From Sphaerisporangium cinnabarinum (GTDB lineage: Bacteria > Actinomycetota > Actinomycetes > Actinomycetales > Cellulomonadaceae), in the NCBI GenBank assembly GCA_003052455.1, contig QAPD01000045.1:1-64000 (forward strand): a DNA stretch of 64,000 bases, given 5' to 3'. Position 1 is the first letter of the stretch. Each line of letters starts with the position of its first letter. The position numbers were made by a program, and so were the translations under genes. Positions 8,758-16,615 of this stretch are shown here, in pieces. The notes under the pieces are model-generated. The model had not been told where the DNA came from. It worked only from the letters and a program-made list of their open reading frames with translations, and searched no databases.

Positions 8758-9507
8758 TCATCGCGTGGCCGCCCGACGCCGCGCGAGCAGGATGCCCGTG
8801 CCGACGGCGACCGCGAGGAGCGCGGCGCCGACGAACCAGGCGACGCTCGCCCCGGTCGACGCGAGCGCGCCGCCCGAGGTGGACCCCGACGGGGACGACG
8901 ACGGGTCGGACGCGCCGTCGTCCCCGGGAGGTGTGGTGCCGCCGTCCTCGACCGGCGGCGTGGTGGCCCCGCCCGTCGGCTCCTGCGTGGGCGGGACGTC
9001 GACCGCGGTGACGGTCGTCGTGGCGCTCGCGGCGTCGGTGAGCGTGGCCGTCTCGGCGTCGGCGCCCACGAGCGTGGCGGTCGGGACGGCGAAGGCCGCC
9101 GCGCCGTCGGACACGGCGGTGAACGTCAGGGTCGCGAGGGTGACGTCGCCCTCGAGACCGGGGGAGGTGCCGAGCCGCGTGTGCGTGACGGCGACCGTCC
9201 CGGCGGCGTCGTCGGTCGCGTCGGCGAAGCCGCCGTCCGGGGTGACGATGGAGCCGTCCACGAGCTCGACGAGGTCGGGGTCGTAGGCGACGGCGAGGTC
9301 GTAGGCGTAGAGGTCGACGGCGCCGGTCGCGGCGACCGTGACGGTGATCTCCGCGCCGACCTCGACCGACGCGGGCGCCGTGAGGGAGAGCTGGGCGACG
9401 GACGGTGCGGCGTGCGCGGGGGCGGCGAGGGCCGCCGCGGCGACCGCGAGACCGCCGACGAGGGCGGCGCGGGCGCGGAGCCGTCTGCGGGGGACGGGAC
9501 GGGTCAT
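8758..9507 (-). CDS. cell-surface cohesin-domain protein with LAxTG sorting signal
   Basis: A 249-residue surface protein. A signal peptide (RRRLRARAALVGG... to AHAAP, about residues 1-33) is followed by one cohesin-like beta-sandwich (about 35-170: PASVEVGAEITVTV, DLYAYDLAVAYDPDLVELV, VTLATLTFTAV). A Pro/Thr/Ser/Gly linker, LASTG, a hydrophobic helix and an RRR tail complete it. LAxTG is the form used by class E sortases, so wall anchoring is likely. ATG 9507 has GGAGGAAGG upstream. The gene ends 4 bp inside a possible long start of the dockerin amidase, so the two are probably expressed together as anchor and client. No sortase gene is in the window. Confidence 0.82.
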   Translation of the reverse strand: MTRPVPRRRLRARAALVGGLAVAAAALAAPAHAAPSVAQLSLTAPASVEVGAEITVTVAATGAVDLYAYDLAVAYDPDLVELVDGSIVTPDGGFADATDDAAGTVAVTHTRLGTSPGLEGDVTLATLTFTAVSDGAAAFAVPTATLVGADAETATLTDAASATTTVTAVDVPPTQEPTGGATTPPVEDGGTTPPGDDGASDPSSSPSGSTSGGALASTGASVAWFVGAALLAVAVGTGILLARRRAATR

Positions 9508-9679
9508 GGGCGAGCGGTCCTTCCTCCGGGCGCGCGGAGGTACGGCGCGACCGGCGGTCGTGTGGTGGGGCCCCCTGCCGTCAGCGATGCTCACAAGTCG
9601 CTGTTACCCCGGCGTTTCGCGACGGTTAGCACGAGCAACGAACCGGGTCTCGGTCCGGTCACGATCCCGACGACGCGGG
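9508..9679 (-). other. spacer upstream of cohesin gene
   Basis: A gene-free 172-bp stretch between two minus-strand genes. It must hold the promoter of the cohesin-amidase unit, but I see no clear -10/-35 pair. GGTTAGC near 9629-9635 is only half of an iron-box-like site. Confidence 0.4.
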
Positions 9680-11275
9680 TCAGCCGAGGACCGGCGGCTC
9701 GCCCTCGCGCACCTCGGGGTCTGGCAGGCGGCGCATGCGCAGCGCCGCGACGACGCCCAGGAGCCCCGCGACGAGCGGCACGAGGAGCGCGACCTGCAGC
9801 GCCCGCGCGCGCACGTCGTCGTTGATGGCCACGACCTCGGCCCGCACCGCGGGCGGCTCGTCCGCGAGGAGCTCGACGAGCTGGGCGTCGCTCATGATCT
9901 CGGCGTCGTCCTCGAGCACCCGGGCGACCTGCTCCTTGTCGTCCGGGGGCAGCACGTCGCTCGCCTCGGCCCGCGCCGTGAACCCCGCCGCGAGCGACGC
10001 GAGCATGACCGCTCCCGCGACGGCGAGGCCGAGCGAGAGGCCGAACGACCCCGCGGCCGAGCTCACGCCCGCGGCCTCGCTCGCGCGCTCCTCGGGCACG
10101 GGGGACAGCGTGTAGGCGTTGAGCTGGGAGACCAGGAGCCCCAGCCCGGCGCCCGCCACGACGAGCGGCAGCGCGAGCCACCAGCCCGACGACGCCCTCG
10201 GCACCACCGCGACGAGCGCCACCATGCCCACGACGAGCAGGAGGAAGCCCGCGAGCACCCGGGTCGCCGGGCGACGTCGGCCAGGGCGCTTGCCCGCCAC
10301 GAGCGCGGCGGCGAACATCGTCAGCGACAGCGGGGCGAGCGAGAGGCCCGCGAGCAGAGCGTCGTACCCGAGCGCCATCTGCAGGAAGATCGGCAGCGCG
10401 ATCATCGCCCCGCCGAGCGCGACCTGCTGCAGGAGCTGCTGCGACACCCCGATCCGGAACGCGGGCGAGCGGAACAGCCCGGGGTCGACGAGCGTCGTCC
10501 GCCCGGCCCGCGCGCGGCGCACGAGCCACCACGCGAGGCCCACGAGGCCCAGCGCGCCGACGAGGACGAGCGCCCCGACGGCCTCGCCGCCCTCCTGCCA
10601 CACGAGCACGCCCAGCACGACGCCGCCCATCCCGACGACGGACAGGACCGTCCCGACGACGTCCACCGCGCGGTCGCCCGTGTACGGGACGTCGCGCACG
10701 AGGCGCACGCCCGCGAGGACGACGACGATCACCACGGCCTCGAGCCCGAACGCCACGCGCCACGACAGCGTCGTCGTGATGACGCCGCCGAGCAGCGGCC
10801 CGACCGCCGCCGCGATCGACGCCGCCGCACCCACGAGCGCGTAGACCGCCTTGCGCGCGGAGCCCTCGAAGTTGCCGTGCACGAGCGACTGCATCGCCGG
10901 CAGCAGCAGCGCGGCCCCGAGCCCCCCGATCACCGACCAGAAGATCACGACCGCCACGAGGCTCTGCGCGAGCGTCATCGCCACCGCGCCCGCCCCGTAC
11001 GCGAGCAGCCCGACGACGTACGCGCGCCGCCGGCCCACGAGGTCGCCGACCTTGCTGCCCACGAGGATGAACGACGCCGACACGAGCGCCTCGAGCGCGA
11101 TCGCCGTCTGGACGCCGCTCACCGTCGTGCCCAGGTCCCGCACGACGGCCGAGATCGACACGTTCATGAACGACGTGTCGACCACGAGCACGAACATCGC
11201 GGCCGCGAGGAGCAGCGCGAGGCGCCGGTCGGCCGCCGTCGGCCGGCCCGCGGTGCGACCCGTGCTCTGCTCCAC
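9680..11275 (-). CDS. MFS exporter, DHA2 (EmrB/QacA) type
   Basis: A proton-driven multidrug-type efflux permease of 531 residues with about 14 hydrophobic segments. The first is followed by the family's DTSFMNVSISAV motif. The GSKVGDLVGRRR loop is motif A and GPLLGGVI with the following WRVAF matches motif C. An extracytoplasmic loop rich in Asp/Glu lies before the last helix (about residues 440-500). GTG 11275 is chosen because the protein then begins just before the basic N-terminal segment and leaves 118 bp to the divergent hydrolase; the longer frame upstream runs through that gene. Substrate unknown. Confidence 0.85.
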   Translation of the reverse strand: MEQSTGRTAGRPTAADRRLALLLAAAMFVLVVDTSFMNVSISAVVRDLGTTVSGVQTAIALEALVSASFILVGSKVGDLVGRRRAYVVGLLAYGAGAVAMTLAQSLVAVVIFWSVIGGLGAALLLPAMQSLVHGNFEGSARKAVYALVGAAASIAAAVGPLLGGVITTTLSWRVAFGLEAVVIVVVLAGVRLVRDVPYTGDRAVDVVGTVLSVVGMGGVVLGVLVWQEGGEAVGALVLVGALGLVGLAWWLVRRARAGRTTLVDPGLFRSPAFRIGVSQQLLQQVALGGAMIALPIFLQMALGYDALLAGLSLAPLSLTMFAAALVAGKRPGRRRPATRVLAGFLLLVVGMVALVAVVPRASSGWWLALPLVVAGAGLGLLVSQLNAYTLSPVPEERASEAAGVSSAAGSFGLSLGLAVAGAVMLASLAAGFTARAEASDVLPPDDKEQVARVLEDDAEIMSDAQLVELLADEPPAVRAEVVAINDDVRARALQVALLVPLVAGLLGVVAALRMRRLPDPEVREGEPPVLG

Positions 11276-11393
11276 GTCGACCCCCGTCCGGCGTCCATGC
11301 TCGCCGTCCGGGTCGTGCCGGCGCCTCACCCGTCGCGGGTGCACCGCCGTCCGTGCCCCCGGGGCCGCTGCGGGGCCCTGGGAGGATCGCGGT

Positions 11394-12230
11394 ATGGCCG
11401 CACAGGGGTGGACGTCGCGCCACGTCACCGTCGAGGGCCGCGAGGTCTTCGTGCGCTCCGGCCCCGAGGTCGCGGGCGCCGTCCCCATCGTGCACGTGCA
11501 CGGCTTCGCCATCTCCGGCACCTACCTCCTCCCGACGGCCGAGCGCCTCGCCCACCGCGCGACCGCCGTCGTGCCGGACCTGCCCGGGTACGGGCGCAGC
11601 GAGGAGTGGGGCCACCCGCTCGGCATCCCCGCCCTCGCCTGGGCGCTCCTGTCGACGCTCGACGCGCTCGGGCTCGACCGCGTCGTCCTGCTGGGCAACT
11701 CCATGGGCGGCCCCGTCAGCCTCGAGGTCGCGCACGCCGCCCCCGACCGCGTCGCCGGCGTCGTGCTCGCCTCGCCCGCCGGGGGCGTGCACAACCAGCC
11801 GTTCGGGCGCGCCCTCACCCAGCTCGCGCGCGACGCCGTGCGCGAGAGCCCGCGCATGGCGCGCGTCGCGGTGCCCGACTACGTGCGCTTCGGGCCGGTC
11901 AACGCGCTCCAGCTCTTCGCCGAGCTCGCCCGGTTCCCCTCGCTCGAACGCGTCCTGCGCGTCCCCGTGCCGACGCTCGCCGTCCTCGGCACGCGCGACC
12001 CGCTCATGCCGCCGCCGTGGCGCGTGCGGGAGGTCGGGGCGCTCGCGCCCCCGCACGTGACCGTCGCCGCGATCGAGGGCGCCCCGCACGCCATGAACTT
12101 CAGCCACCCCGGCGAGCTCGCGCACGTCGTCGGGTGCTGGCTCGACGGGCGCGACATCACCGACGACCCCGACGAGCCCGGCGTCGCCCGGGTGCTCCAG
12201 GTCGCGCGCGGCGCGGGGCCGGTCGTCTGA
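11394..12230 (+). CDS. alpha/beta-fold hydrolase
   Basis: A soluble 278-residue serine hydrolase. The oxyanion block is VHVHGFAISG, the nucleophile elbow is GNSMGG (Ser about residue 103), the acid is likely Asp in GTRDPLMPP and the His is in GAPHAMNFS. GGGAGG lies 9 nt before ATG. It is divergent from the DHA2 exporter. The closest general group is the epoxide-hydrolase/dienelactone-like alpha/beta hydrolases; the substrate cannot be assigned. Confidence 0.85.
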   Translation: MAAQGWTSRHVTVEGREVFVRSGPEVAGAVPIVHVHGFAISGTYLLPTAERLAHRATAVVPDLPGYGRSEEWGHPLGIPALAWALLSTLDALGLDRVVLLGNSMGGPVSLEVAHAAPDRVAGVVLASPAGGVHNQPFGRALTQLARDAVRESPRMARVAVPDYVRFGPVNALQLFAELARFPSLERVLRVPVPTLAVLGTRDPLMPPPWRVREVGALAPPHVTVAAIEGAPHAMNFSHPGELAHVVGCWLDGRDITDDPDEPGVARVLQVARGAGPVV

Positions 12231-12289
12231 GCCGGGTCGTCGCACCGCGGGCCAGGTCGTGAGCGGGGACGTCGACGGCGCCGCCTCGG

Positions 12290-12295
12290 TACGGT
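12290..12295 (+). promoter_or_regulatory. possible -10 box (TACGGT)
   Basis: TACGGT lies 61 bp upstream of the GTG of the Imm-5-like gene, in the only non-coding gap before it. No convincing -35 is visible. Confidence 0.35.
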
Positions 12296-12356
12296 GCTCG
12301 GAGGGCCCCGCGCGTCGGTGCGCGGACGGGGAGCGCACGAGAGCGAGGAGCGAGCG

Positions 12357-12938
12357 GTGACGACGACGGCGGCTGCGGTGGAGCTGAGCATCGAGGACCT
12401 GCGGGCGGTCACCGGGTACGCGGCCCGGTGCGCGGAGCCGGCGCTGGAGCTCGTCGAGGCGGTCCGGCCCGACGACGCGCGCCCTCGCGAGGCGGTCGAC
12501 GCGGCCCGGGCGTTCGCCGACGGCGGCGCGCGCGGCAAGGCGCTGCGCGACACCGCCTGGGCGGCCCTGCGCGCGGCGAAGGAGGCGGGCGACCCCGCGG
12601 CCGCCGAGGCCGCCCGCGCCGCGATGGCGGCGGCCGGTGCCGCGTACCTGCACCCCATCGCCGACGCCCACCAGGTCAAGCACGTCCTGGGCTCCGCCGC
12701 CCACGCGGCGCACGCCGCCGCGCTCGCCGCGGGCGGGGACGGGTCCGGCGAGAGCGTCGCGAGCGCGTGGCTCGACTCCGCGCGGGCGCTCGCGACGCCC
12801 GAGGTCGTCGCCGTGCTGCGCCGCTACCCGCCCGCGCCGGGCGGCGGGGGCCGGGTCGGCGAGCTGGTCCGAAGGCTCGACGTGGCGCTGCGGGACGGCA
12901 CAGAGCCGTCGGAGGGCGTACCGCTCGTCCCGACGTAG
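12357..12938 (+). CDS. Imm-5-like putative immunity protein
   Basis: An all-helical, Ala-rich protein of 193 residues. It resembles the actinobacterial 'putative immunity protein' family: LSIEDLRAVTGYAARCAEPALELVEAV, the PREAVDAARAFADGG repeat and AAYLHPIADAHQVKHVLGSAAHAAHAA. GTG 12357 has GAGGAG 6 nt upstream; a longer frame from 12294 has no ribosome site. No toxin or polymorphic-toxin gene lies nearby, so an immunity role is only a family label. Such proteins are often misnamed exonuclease SbcC. Confidence 0.65.
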   Translation: MTTTAAAVELSIEDLRAVTGYAARCAEPALELVEAVRPDDARPREAVDAARAFADGGARGKALRDTAWAALRAAKEAGDPAAAEAARAAMAAAGAAYLHPIADAHQVKHVLGSAAHAAHAAALAAGGDGSGESVASAWLDSARALATPEVVAVLRRYPPAPGGGGRVGELVRRLDVALRDGTEPSEGVPLVPT

Positions 12939-13028
12939 CCGGACACGGACGAGAGTCGGCCCAGCGGCCCAGCGGCCCGTGCGAGCGCTCGAGGCTCGTC
13001 GGCCGACGAACTGTTCGTCGAGGCCCAG

Positions 13029-13063
13029 CGTTACTTACAGTTTCGCCGAAACTGTAAGTAACG
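13029..13063. promoter_or_regulatory. 35-bp perfect palindrome, probable operator
   Basis: Two 17-nt arms (left arm CGTTACTTACAGTTTCG) flank a single central base and are exact reverse complements. The core is AT-rich in a sequence where almost everything else is G or C, which points to a protein-binding site rather than a terminator. It lies 91 bp after the Imm-5-like gene and 110 bp before the GntR gene. The form suits a TetR-family dimer, but no TetR gene is in the window. Confidence 0.6.
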
Positions 13064-13153
13064 GGCGGCGTCAACTCACACTTGAGGGTTTCGGGCGCGG
13101 TGTGTCGAACAGCACCGCCCCGCAGAGCCGCTACGGTCGATGTCGCGCACACG

Positions 13154-13174
13154 ATAGATGCATCATGTATCTAT
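13154..13174. promoter_or_regulatory. GntR/FadR-type operator over the regulator start codon
   Basis: A 21-bp imperfect palindrome starting ATAGATGCAT and ending ATGTATCTAT, with three non-matching positions, covers the ATG of the GntR gene. AT-rich half sites of this kind are typical of FCD-class GntR regulators. The position would give autorepression. Confidence 0.55.
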
Positions 13175-13817
13175 GCCCCGCATCACCAGCGCTTCTGCCA
13201 CGGAACAGGCGTACCGGCACGTGAAGTCCCTCGTCCTCGACGGGAGCCTGCCCGGCGGCTCGATGACGAGCGAGGGCGAGATCGCCGAACAGCTCGGCGT
13301 GAGCCGCACACCGGTCCGGGAGGCGTTCCTGCGCCTGGAGGCCGAGGGTCTGCTGCGGCTCTACCCGAAACGCGGCGCGCTCGTCGTGCCGGTCGCGCCC
13401 GGCGAGGCCGACGACGTCCTGGACGCACGCCTGCTCGTCGAGACCCACGCCGCCCAGTCCGTCGTCCGCCTGCCCGACGCCGAGCTCGCCACTCTCGTCG
13501 CGCTCCTGCGCGACCTCGTCACGGCCCAGGAGGCCGCCGTCGCCGACGGGGACGTCGCGGAGTACGCGACCCTCGACGCGCGGTTCCACCAGGAGATCGT
13601 CGCGGCCGGCGGCAACGCGCTGCTCACCACGTTCTTCGTGAGCCTGCGCGAGCGCCAGCAGCGGATGGTCGTGCACAGCGTCCGGTGGGACCCGGGCCGC
13701 GCGACGACGTTCGTCGCCGGGCACCGCGCGCTCGTCGACGCGCTCGAGGTGCGCGACACTCGCACCTACAAGCGCCGTATCCAGCGCCACCTCGAGGACG
13801 CGAAGGCCGGCCTGTGA
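13173..13817 (+). CDS. GntR-family (FCD) transcriptional regulator
   Basis: A DNA-binding repressor of 214 residues. The winged HTH is at the N-terminus (SEGEIAEQLGVSRTPVREAFLRLEAEGLL, about 30-60). The C-terminal FCD ligand domain has the metal-binding pattern with Asp/His residues (DARFHQEIVAAGGN and AGHRALVDAL). ATG 13173 is preferred to the one at 13158 because homologues begin near MPR and the operator spans the start. No ribosome site is visible, so the transcript may be leaderless. The stop overlaps the MFS start (GTGA), so the transporter's substrate is probably the inducer. Confidence 0.85.
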   Translation: MPRITSASATEQAYRHVKSLVLDGSLPGGSMTSEGEIAEQLGVSRTPVREAFLRLEAEGLLRLYPKRGALVVPVAPGEADDVLDARLLVETHAAQSVVRLPDAELATLVALLRDLVTAQEAAVADGDVAEYATLDARFHQEIVAAGGNALLTTFFVSLRERQQRMVVHSVRWDPGRATTFVAGHRALVDALEVRDTRTYKRRIQRHLEDAKAGL

Positions 13818-15172
13818 GCACGGCTGCCTCGGGCCCCACGAGCGAGGCCGCCGCGCCCACGCGCGGGGCGAGCGTCGCCGTCGGGCCGCGGGCGTGGCTC
13901 GCCGTCGCGGCCGTGATGTTCGCCGTCGCGTGGGGCGGCAACGAGTTCACGCCCCTGCTCGTCATGTACCGGGAGGTCGGGCACTTCTCCGCGGTGACCG
14001 TCGACGCGCTGCTCGCCGCGTACGTGCTCGGGATCGTCCCCGCGCTCCTGCTCGGCGGCCCGCTCTCCGACCGGTACGGGCGCCGGCCGCTGCTCTTGCC
14101 CGCTGCGCCGATCGCGCTCGTCGGGTCGCTCGTGCTCGCGGCGGGGGAGTCGTCCGCCGCGCTGCTCGCGACGGGGCGCGTCCTGTGCGGCGTCGCGCTC
14201 GGCCTCGTCATGGCCGTCGGCACCACCTGGGTCAAGGAGCTCAGCGACGCGGCCGCCCGCGCGTCCGGCGTGCCCGACGGCGGCTCCGGCGCCCGCCGCG
14301 CCGGCCTCGCCCTCACGCTGGGCTTCCTCGTCGGGGCGGGCGTCGCGGCGGTGCTCGCCCAGTGGGCGCCGTGGCCCACGCACACCGCCTACGTGCTGCA
14401 CGCGGCGCTCGCCGTCGCGACCGGCGTCTGGCTGCTCGGTGTGCCGGAGACGCGCGTCGTGCCCGACGGCGGGGCCCGGGGCCGGCTGCGCGACGACCTG
14501 CGCGTGCCGGCGGTCGCGCACCGGCGGTTCCTGCGCGTCGTCGTGCCCGTGGCGCCCTGGGTGTTCGGGTGCGCAGGCAGCGCCTACGCCGTCCTGCCGG
14601 GCCTCGTGTCCGCCAGCGCGGGCAGCGCACCCATCGCGTTCTCCGGGCTCATGACCGTGCTCGGCCTCGGCTGCGGGGTGGGAATCCAGGTGCTCGGCCG
14701 CCTCATCGACACCAGGCACAGCGCGCGGGCGTCCGTCGTCGCCATGTCCATCGTCGTCGTCGGCATGGGCTTCGGCGCCTACGCCTCCGCGCGGCTCGAC
14801 CTCCCGACGGCGCTCGTCGCCGCGATGGTGCTCGGTGCCGGCTACGGGCTCGCGCTCGTCGCCGGGCTCAGCGAGGTCCAGCGCATCGCGACGCCCGACG
14901 ATCTCGCCGGCCTGACGGCCGTCTACTACTCGCTCACCTACATCGGGTTCTGCGTGCCCGTGGCGCTCGCCGCGCTGTCCGTGCGGTGGACGTACGCGCA
15001 GATGTTCCTCGGCGGTCTGGTCATCGCCGCGGTCTGCCTGGTGATCGTCGCGAGCGCGTGGCGCGCGCACCTGCCGACGGGGGAGCAGGGCGCCGCGGCG
15101 ACCTCCGGCGAGATCGACCGCACAGCCCCGACCGGGGCAAACGGTGCGCTGGAGGCGTCACGGATGGGGTAG
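13814..15172 (+). CDS. MFS transporter in GntR operon
   Basis: A 452-residue major-facilitator permease with about twelve hydrophobic segments. GGPLSDRYGRRPLLL after the second segment is motif A. A central hydrophilic loop (about residues 195-225) separates the two halves. The GTG start overlaps the GntR stop by 4 bp, so both are made from one mRNA and the regulator very likely controls the permease. Substrate unknown. The C-terminal tail is polar and Ala/Thr-rich. The TAG stop lies 57 bp before tRNA-Pro. Confidence 0.85.
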   Translation: MSTAASGPTSEAAAPTRGASVAVGPRAWLAVAAVMFAVAWGGNEFTPLLVMYREVGHFSAVTVDALLAAYVLGIVPALLLGGPLSDRYGRRPLLLPAAPIALVGSLVLAAGESSAALLATGRVLCGVALGLVMAVGTTWVKELSDAAARASGVPDGGSGARRAGLALTLGFLVGAGVAAVLAQWAPWPTHTAYVLHAALAVATGVWLLGVPETRVVPDGGARGRLRDDLRVPAVAHRRFLRVVVPVAPWVFGCAGSAYAVLPGLVSASAGSAPIAFSGLMTVLGLGCGVGIQVLGRLIDTRHSARASVVAMSIVVVGMGFGAYASARLDLPTALVAAMVLGAGYGLALVAGLSEVQRIATPDDLAGLTAVYYSLTYIGFCVPVALAALSVRWTYAQMFLGGLVIAAVCLVIVASAWRAHLPTGEQGAAATSGEIDRTAPTGANGALEASRMG

Positions 15173-15229
15173 AGTATCCGAGGCTTCACGGGGTCCGATC
15201 CGGTCGGATCTGGCTCAGTGATCCAGCCA

Positions 15230-15303
<74 letters not shown>

Positions 15304-15308
15304 CACAC

Positions 15309-15340
15309 GAAGAGGGACCGGCACCTGCCGGTCCCTCTTC
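15309..15340 (+). terminator. terminator after tRNA-Pro
   Basis: A perfect 15-bp stem (15309-15323 with 15326-15340) six bases after the tRNA, followed by TCGTTG. It ends the tRNA transcript before the DUF6153 promoter. Confidence 0.85.
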
Positions 15341-15376
15341 TCGTTGCGTCGTGGGCCGGACCCGATGGTCGCTTGC

Positions 15377-15382
15377 TAGGGT
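15377..15382 (+). promoter_or_regulatory. -10 box TAGGGT before DUF6153
   Basis: TAGGGT lies 9 bp before the ATG of the DUF6153 gene, just after the tRNA terminator. It would give a leader of a few bases at most. No metal-regulator operator is visible here. Confidence 0.5.
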
Positions 15383-15391
15383 GGCGGCGAC

Positions 15392-15814
15392 ATGCACCTC
15401 ATGGCCGCACTCCGTTCGCTGCTCGCCGGGCGCCGGCGAGGGCTTTCGGGTGCCCTGCTGATCGCTGCGCTGCTTCTCGGCGTCGTGACGATGCACGCGA
15501 TGAGCGGGTCGTCGACGGCCCACGTCGGGCCTGCGGCGGTCATCGCCGAGACGAGCCACCCCGCGGGTGCACCGGCGGCCGACGACGGCCCCGGGCACCA
15601 CGAGCAGGGTGGCTGCCTGGACTGCGGCGGGCACGAGATGGCGTCGGCCATGTGCCTCATGGTCCTGGTCGTGCTGCTCGCGCTCGTGCGCCCCGGGCGC
15701 GGCCTCCTGGCGCGCCTCACCCCCGTCTGGTCGCGCCTCGTCGAACCGGGGCGTGCTCAGCCCTTCGTCGGCCTCGCGCCGTCGCTGCACCTTCTCGGCA
15801 TCTCTCGGACGTAG
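15392..15814 (+). CDS. DUF6153 family membrane-associated protein
   Basis: A 140-residue protein with an N-terminal basic stretch and hydrophobic helix (about 18-36), a His/Cys-containing loop (GHHEQGGCLDCGGHEMASAMC, about 68-90) and a second hydrophobic helix. This is the actinobacterial DUF6153 pattern. The His, Cys and Met residues could bind a soft metal. Genes of this family commonly sit next to DUF305 and copper-resistance genes, and DUF305 is the next gene here. A second ATG at 15401 is possible. A copper-related role is inferred from context only. Confidence 0.7.
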   Translation: MHLMAALRSLLAGRRRGLSGALLIAALLLGVVTMHAMSGSSTAHVGPAAVIAETSHPAGAPAADDGPGHHEQGGCLDCGGHEMASAMCLMVLVVLLALVRPGRGLLARLTPVWSRLVEPGRAQPFVGLAPSLHLLGISRT

Positions 15815-15881
15815 GAACCGCACGCCGTCGACGCGCCCTGCGTCGACCGATACGCCCCGCACCGGGGCGCGTGTGGTTCCT
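15813..15881 (+). ncRNA. predicted three-way-junction RNA in the DUF305 leader
   Basis: An outer 13-bp stem (15813-15825 with 15869-15881, one G-U pair) encloses two hairpins: an 8-bp stem GTCGACGC/GCGTCGAC (15827-15834 with 15840-15847, loop GCCCT) and a 5-bp stem (15854-15858 with 15864-15868). The whole element fills the gap between the DUF6153 stop and the DUF305 ribosome site at about 15894-15899. No Rfam class is recognised by eye. It could be a cis-regulatory RNA or a processing structure. Confidence 0.5.
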
Positions 15882-15908
15882 GAGTACCGAGACGAGAGGT
15901 CTGTCCCC

Positions 15909-16535
15909 ATGAAGTTCAAGAGAGTGCTGGTTCCGGCGATCGCGCTGGTGGCCGTCGCGAGCCTCGCGGCGTGCTCGAACGACGACGAGCCCGGGAGCGG
16001 GGCGGCGTCGTCCGCCACGACCGGTGCCGAGGAGCAGGACGGCGCGGCGGAGGGCGCCACGTTCAACGACCAGGACGTGATGTTCGCCCAGATGATGATC
16101 CCCCACCACGAGCAGGCGATCGAGATGTCCGACGTCATCCTGGCCAAGGAGGGCGTCGACCCGGAGATCACGGACCTGGCGAACCAGATCAAGGACGCGC
16201 AGGGGCCCGAGATCGAGCAGCTGACCACGTGGCTGGAGGAGTGGGGCTCCCCGATGGAGGAGTCCGGCGGCATGGACCACGAGGCCATGGGCCACGGGTC
16301 GATGGACGGGATGATGAGCGAGGAAGACATGGAGGCCCTGGACGCCGCGCAGGGCGCGGAGGCGGGGAAGCTCTTCCTCGAGCAGATGATCGTCCACCAC
16401 GAGGGTGCGGTCGAGATGGCGCAGACCGAGGTCGCCGAGGGTGAGAACGAGGACGCGGTCGCGATGGCGCAGGAGATCGTCGAGACCCAGCAGGCCGAGA
16501 TCTCCACCATGGAAGACCTGCTCGCCTCGATGTGA
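15909..16535 (+). CDS. DUF305 lipoprotein
   Basis: An exported lipoprotein of 208 residues. The signal peptide ends in the lipobox LAAC (Cys about 19), then comes an acidic linker and two four-helix DUF305 halves, each with the hallmark motif: MFAQMMIPHHEQAIEMSDVIL and FLEQMIVHHEGAVEMAQTEV. The two are separated by a Met/His-rich stretch (GGMDHEAMGHGSMDGMM) suited to copper or silver binding. ATG 15909 follows GAGAGG by 8 nt. DUF305 proteins are often found in copper-handling loci; a periplasm-side metal-binding role is inferred. Confidence 0.88.
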   Translation: MKFKRVLVPAIALVAVASLAACSNDDEPGSGAASSATTGAEEQDGAAEGATFNDQDVMFAQMMIPHHEQAIEMSDVILAKEGVDPEITDLANQIKDAQGPEIEQLTTWLEEWGSPMEESGGMDHEAMGHGSMDGMMSEEDMEALDAAQGAEAGKLFLEQMIVHHEGAVEMAQTEVAEGENEDAVAMAQEIVETQQAEISTMEDLLASM

Positions 16536-16541
16536 TCCCGC

Positions 16542-16592
16542 CCCGCGGGGCGCGCGCCGTCGCACGCGTCTGACGTGCGCGCGCCCCGCGGG
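16542..16592 (+). terminator. 16-bp GC hairpin after DUF305
   Basis: Arms 16542-16557 and 16577-16592 are exact reverse complements with a 19-nt loop, starting 6 bp after the DUF305 stop. It may end transcription, or act as an attenuator or 3'-end stabiliser, because the next gene lies only 24 bp beyond on the same strand. Confidence 0.65.
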
Positions 16593-16615
16593 CCCAGGCC
16601 GAAGGACCCGACACC

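Noticed and set aside
9624-9640. Iron box upstream of the cohesin gene
   Set aside because: Only GGTTAGC is present; the second half does not match.
9591-12713. 1040-codon minus-strand ORF
   Set aside because: It runs through the DHA2 exporter in another frame and through the hydrolase in antisense, with a repetitive Arg/Ala/Gly product. It is a shadow.
13029-13063. Terminator for the Imm-5-like gene
   Set aside because: The stem is AT-rich, 91 bp from the stop and has no U tract, unlike the GC hairpins that end other genes here.
12676-13152. Minus-strand ORF across the 35-bp palindrome
   Set aside because: Its upstream part is antisense to the Imm-5-like gene and the product is Arg/Ala-rich without a domain.
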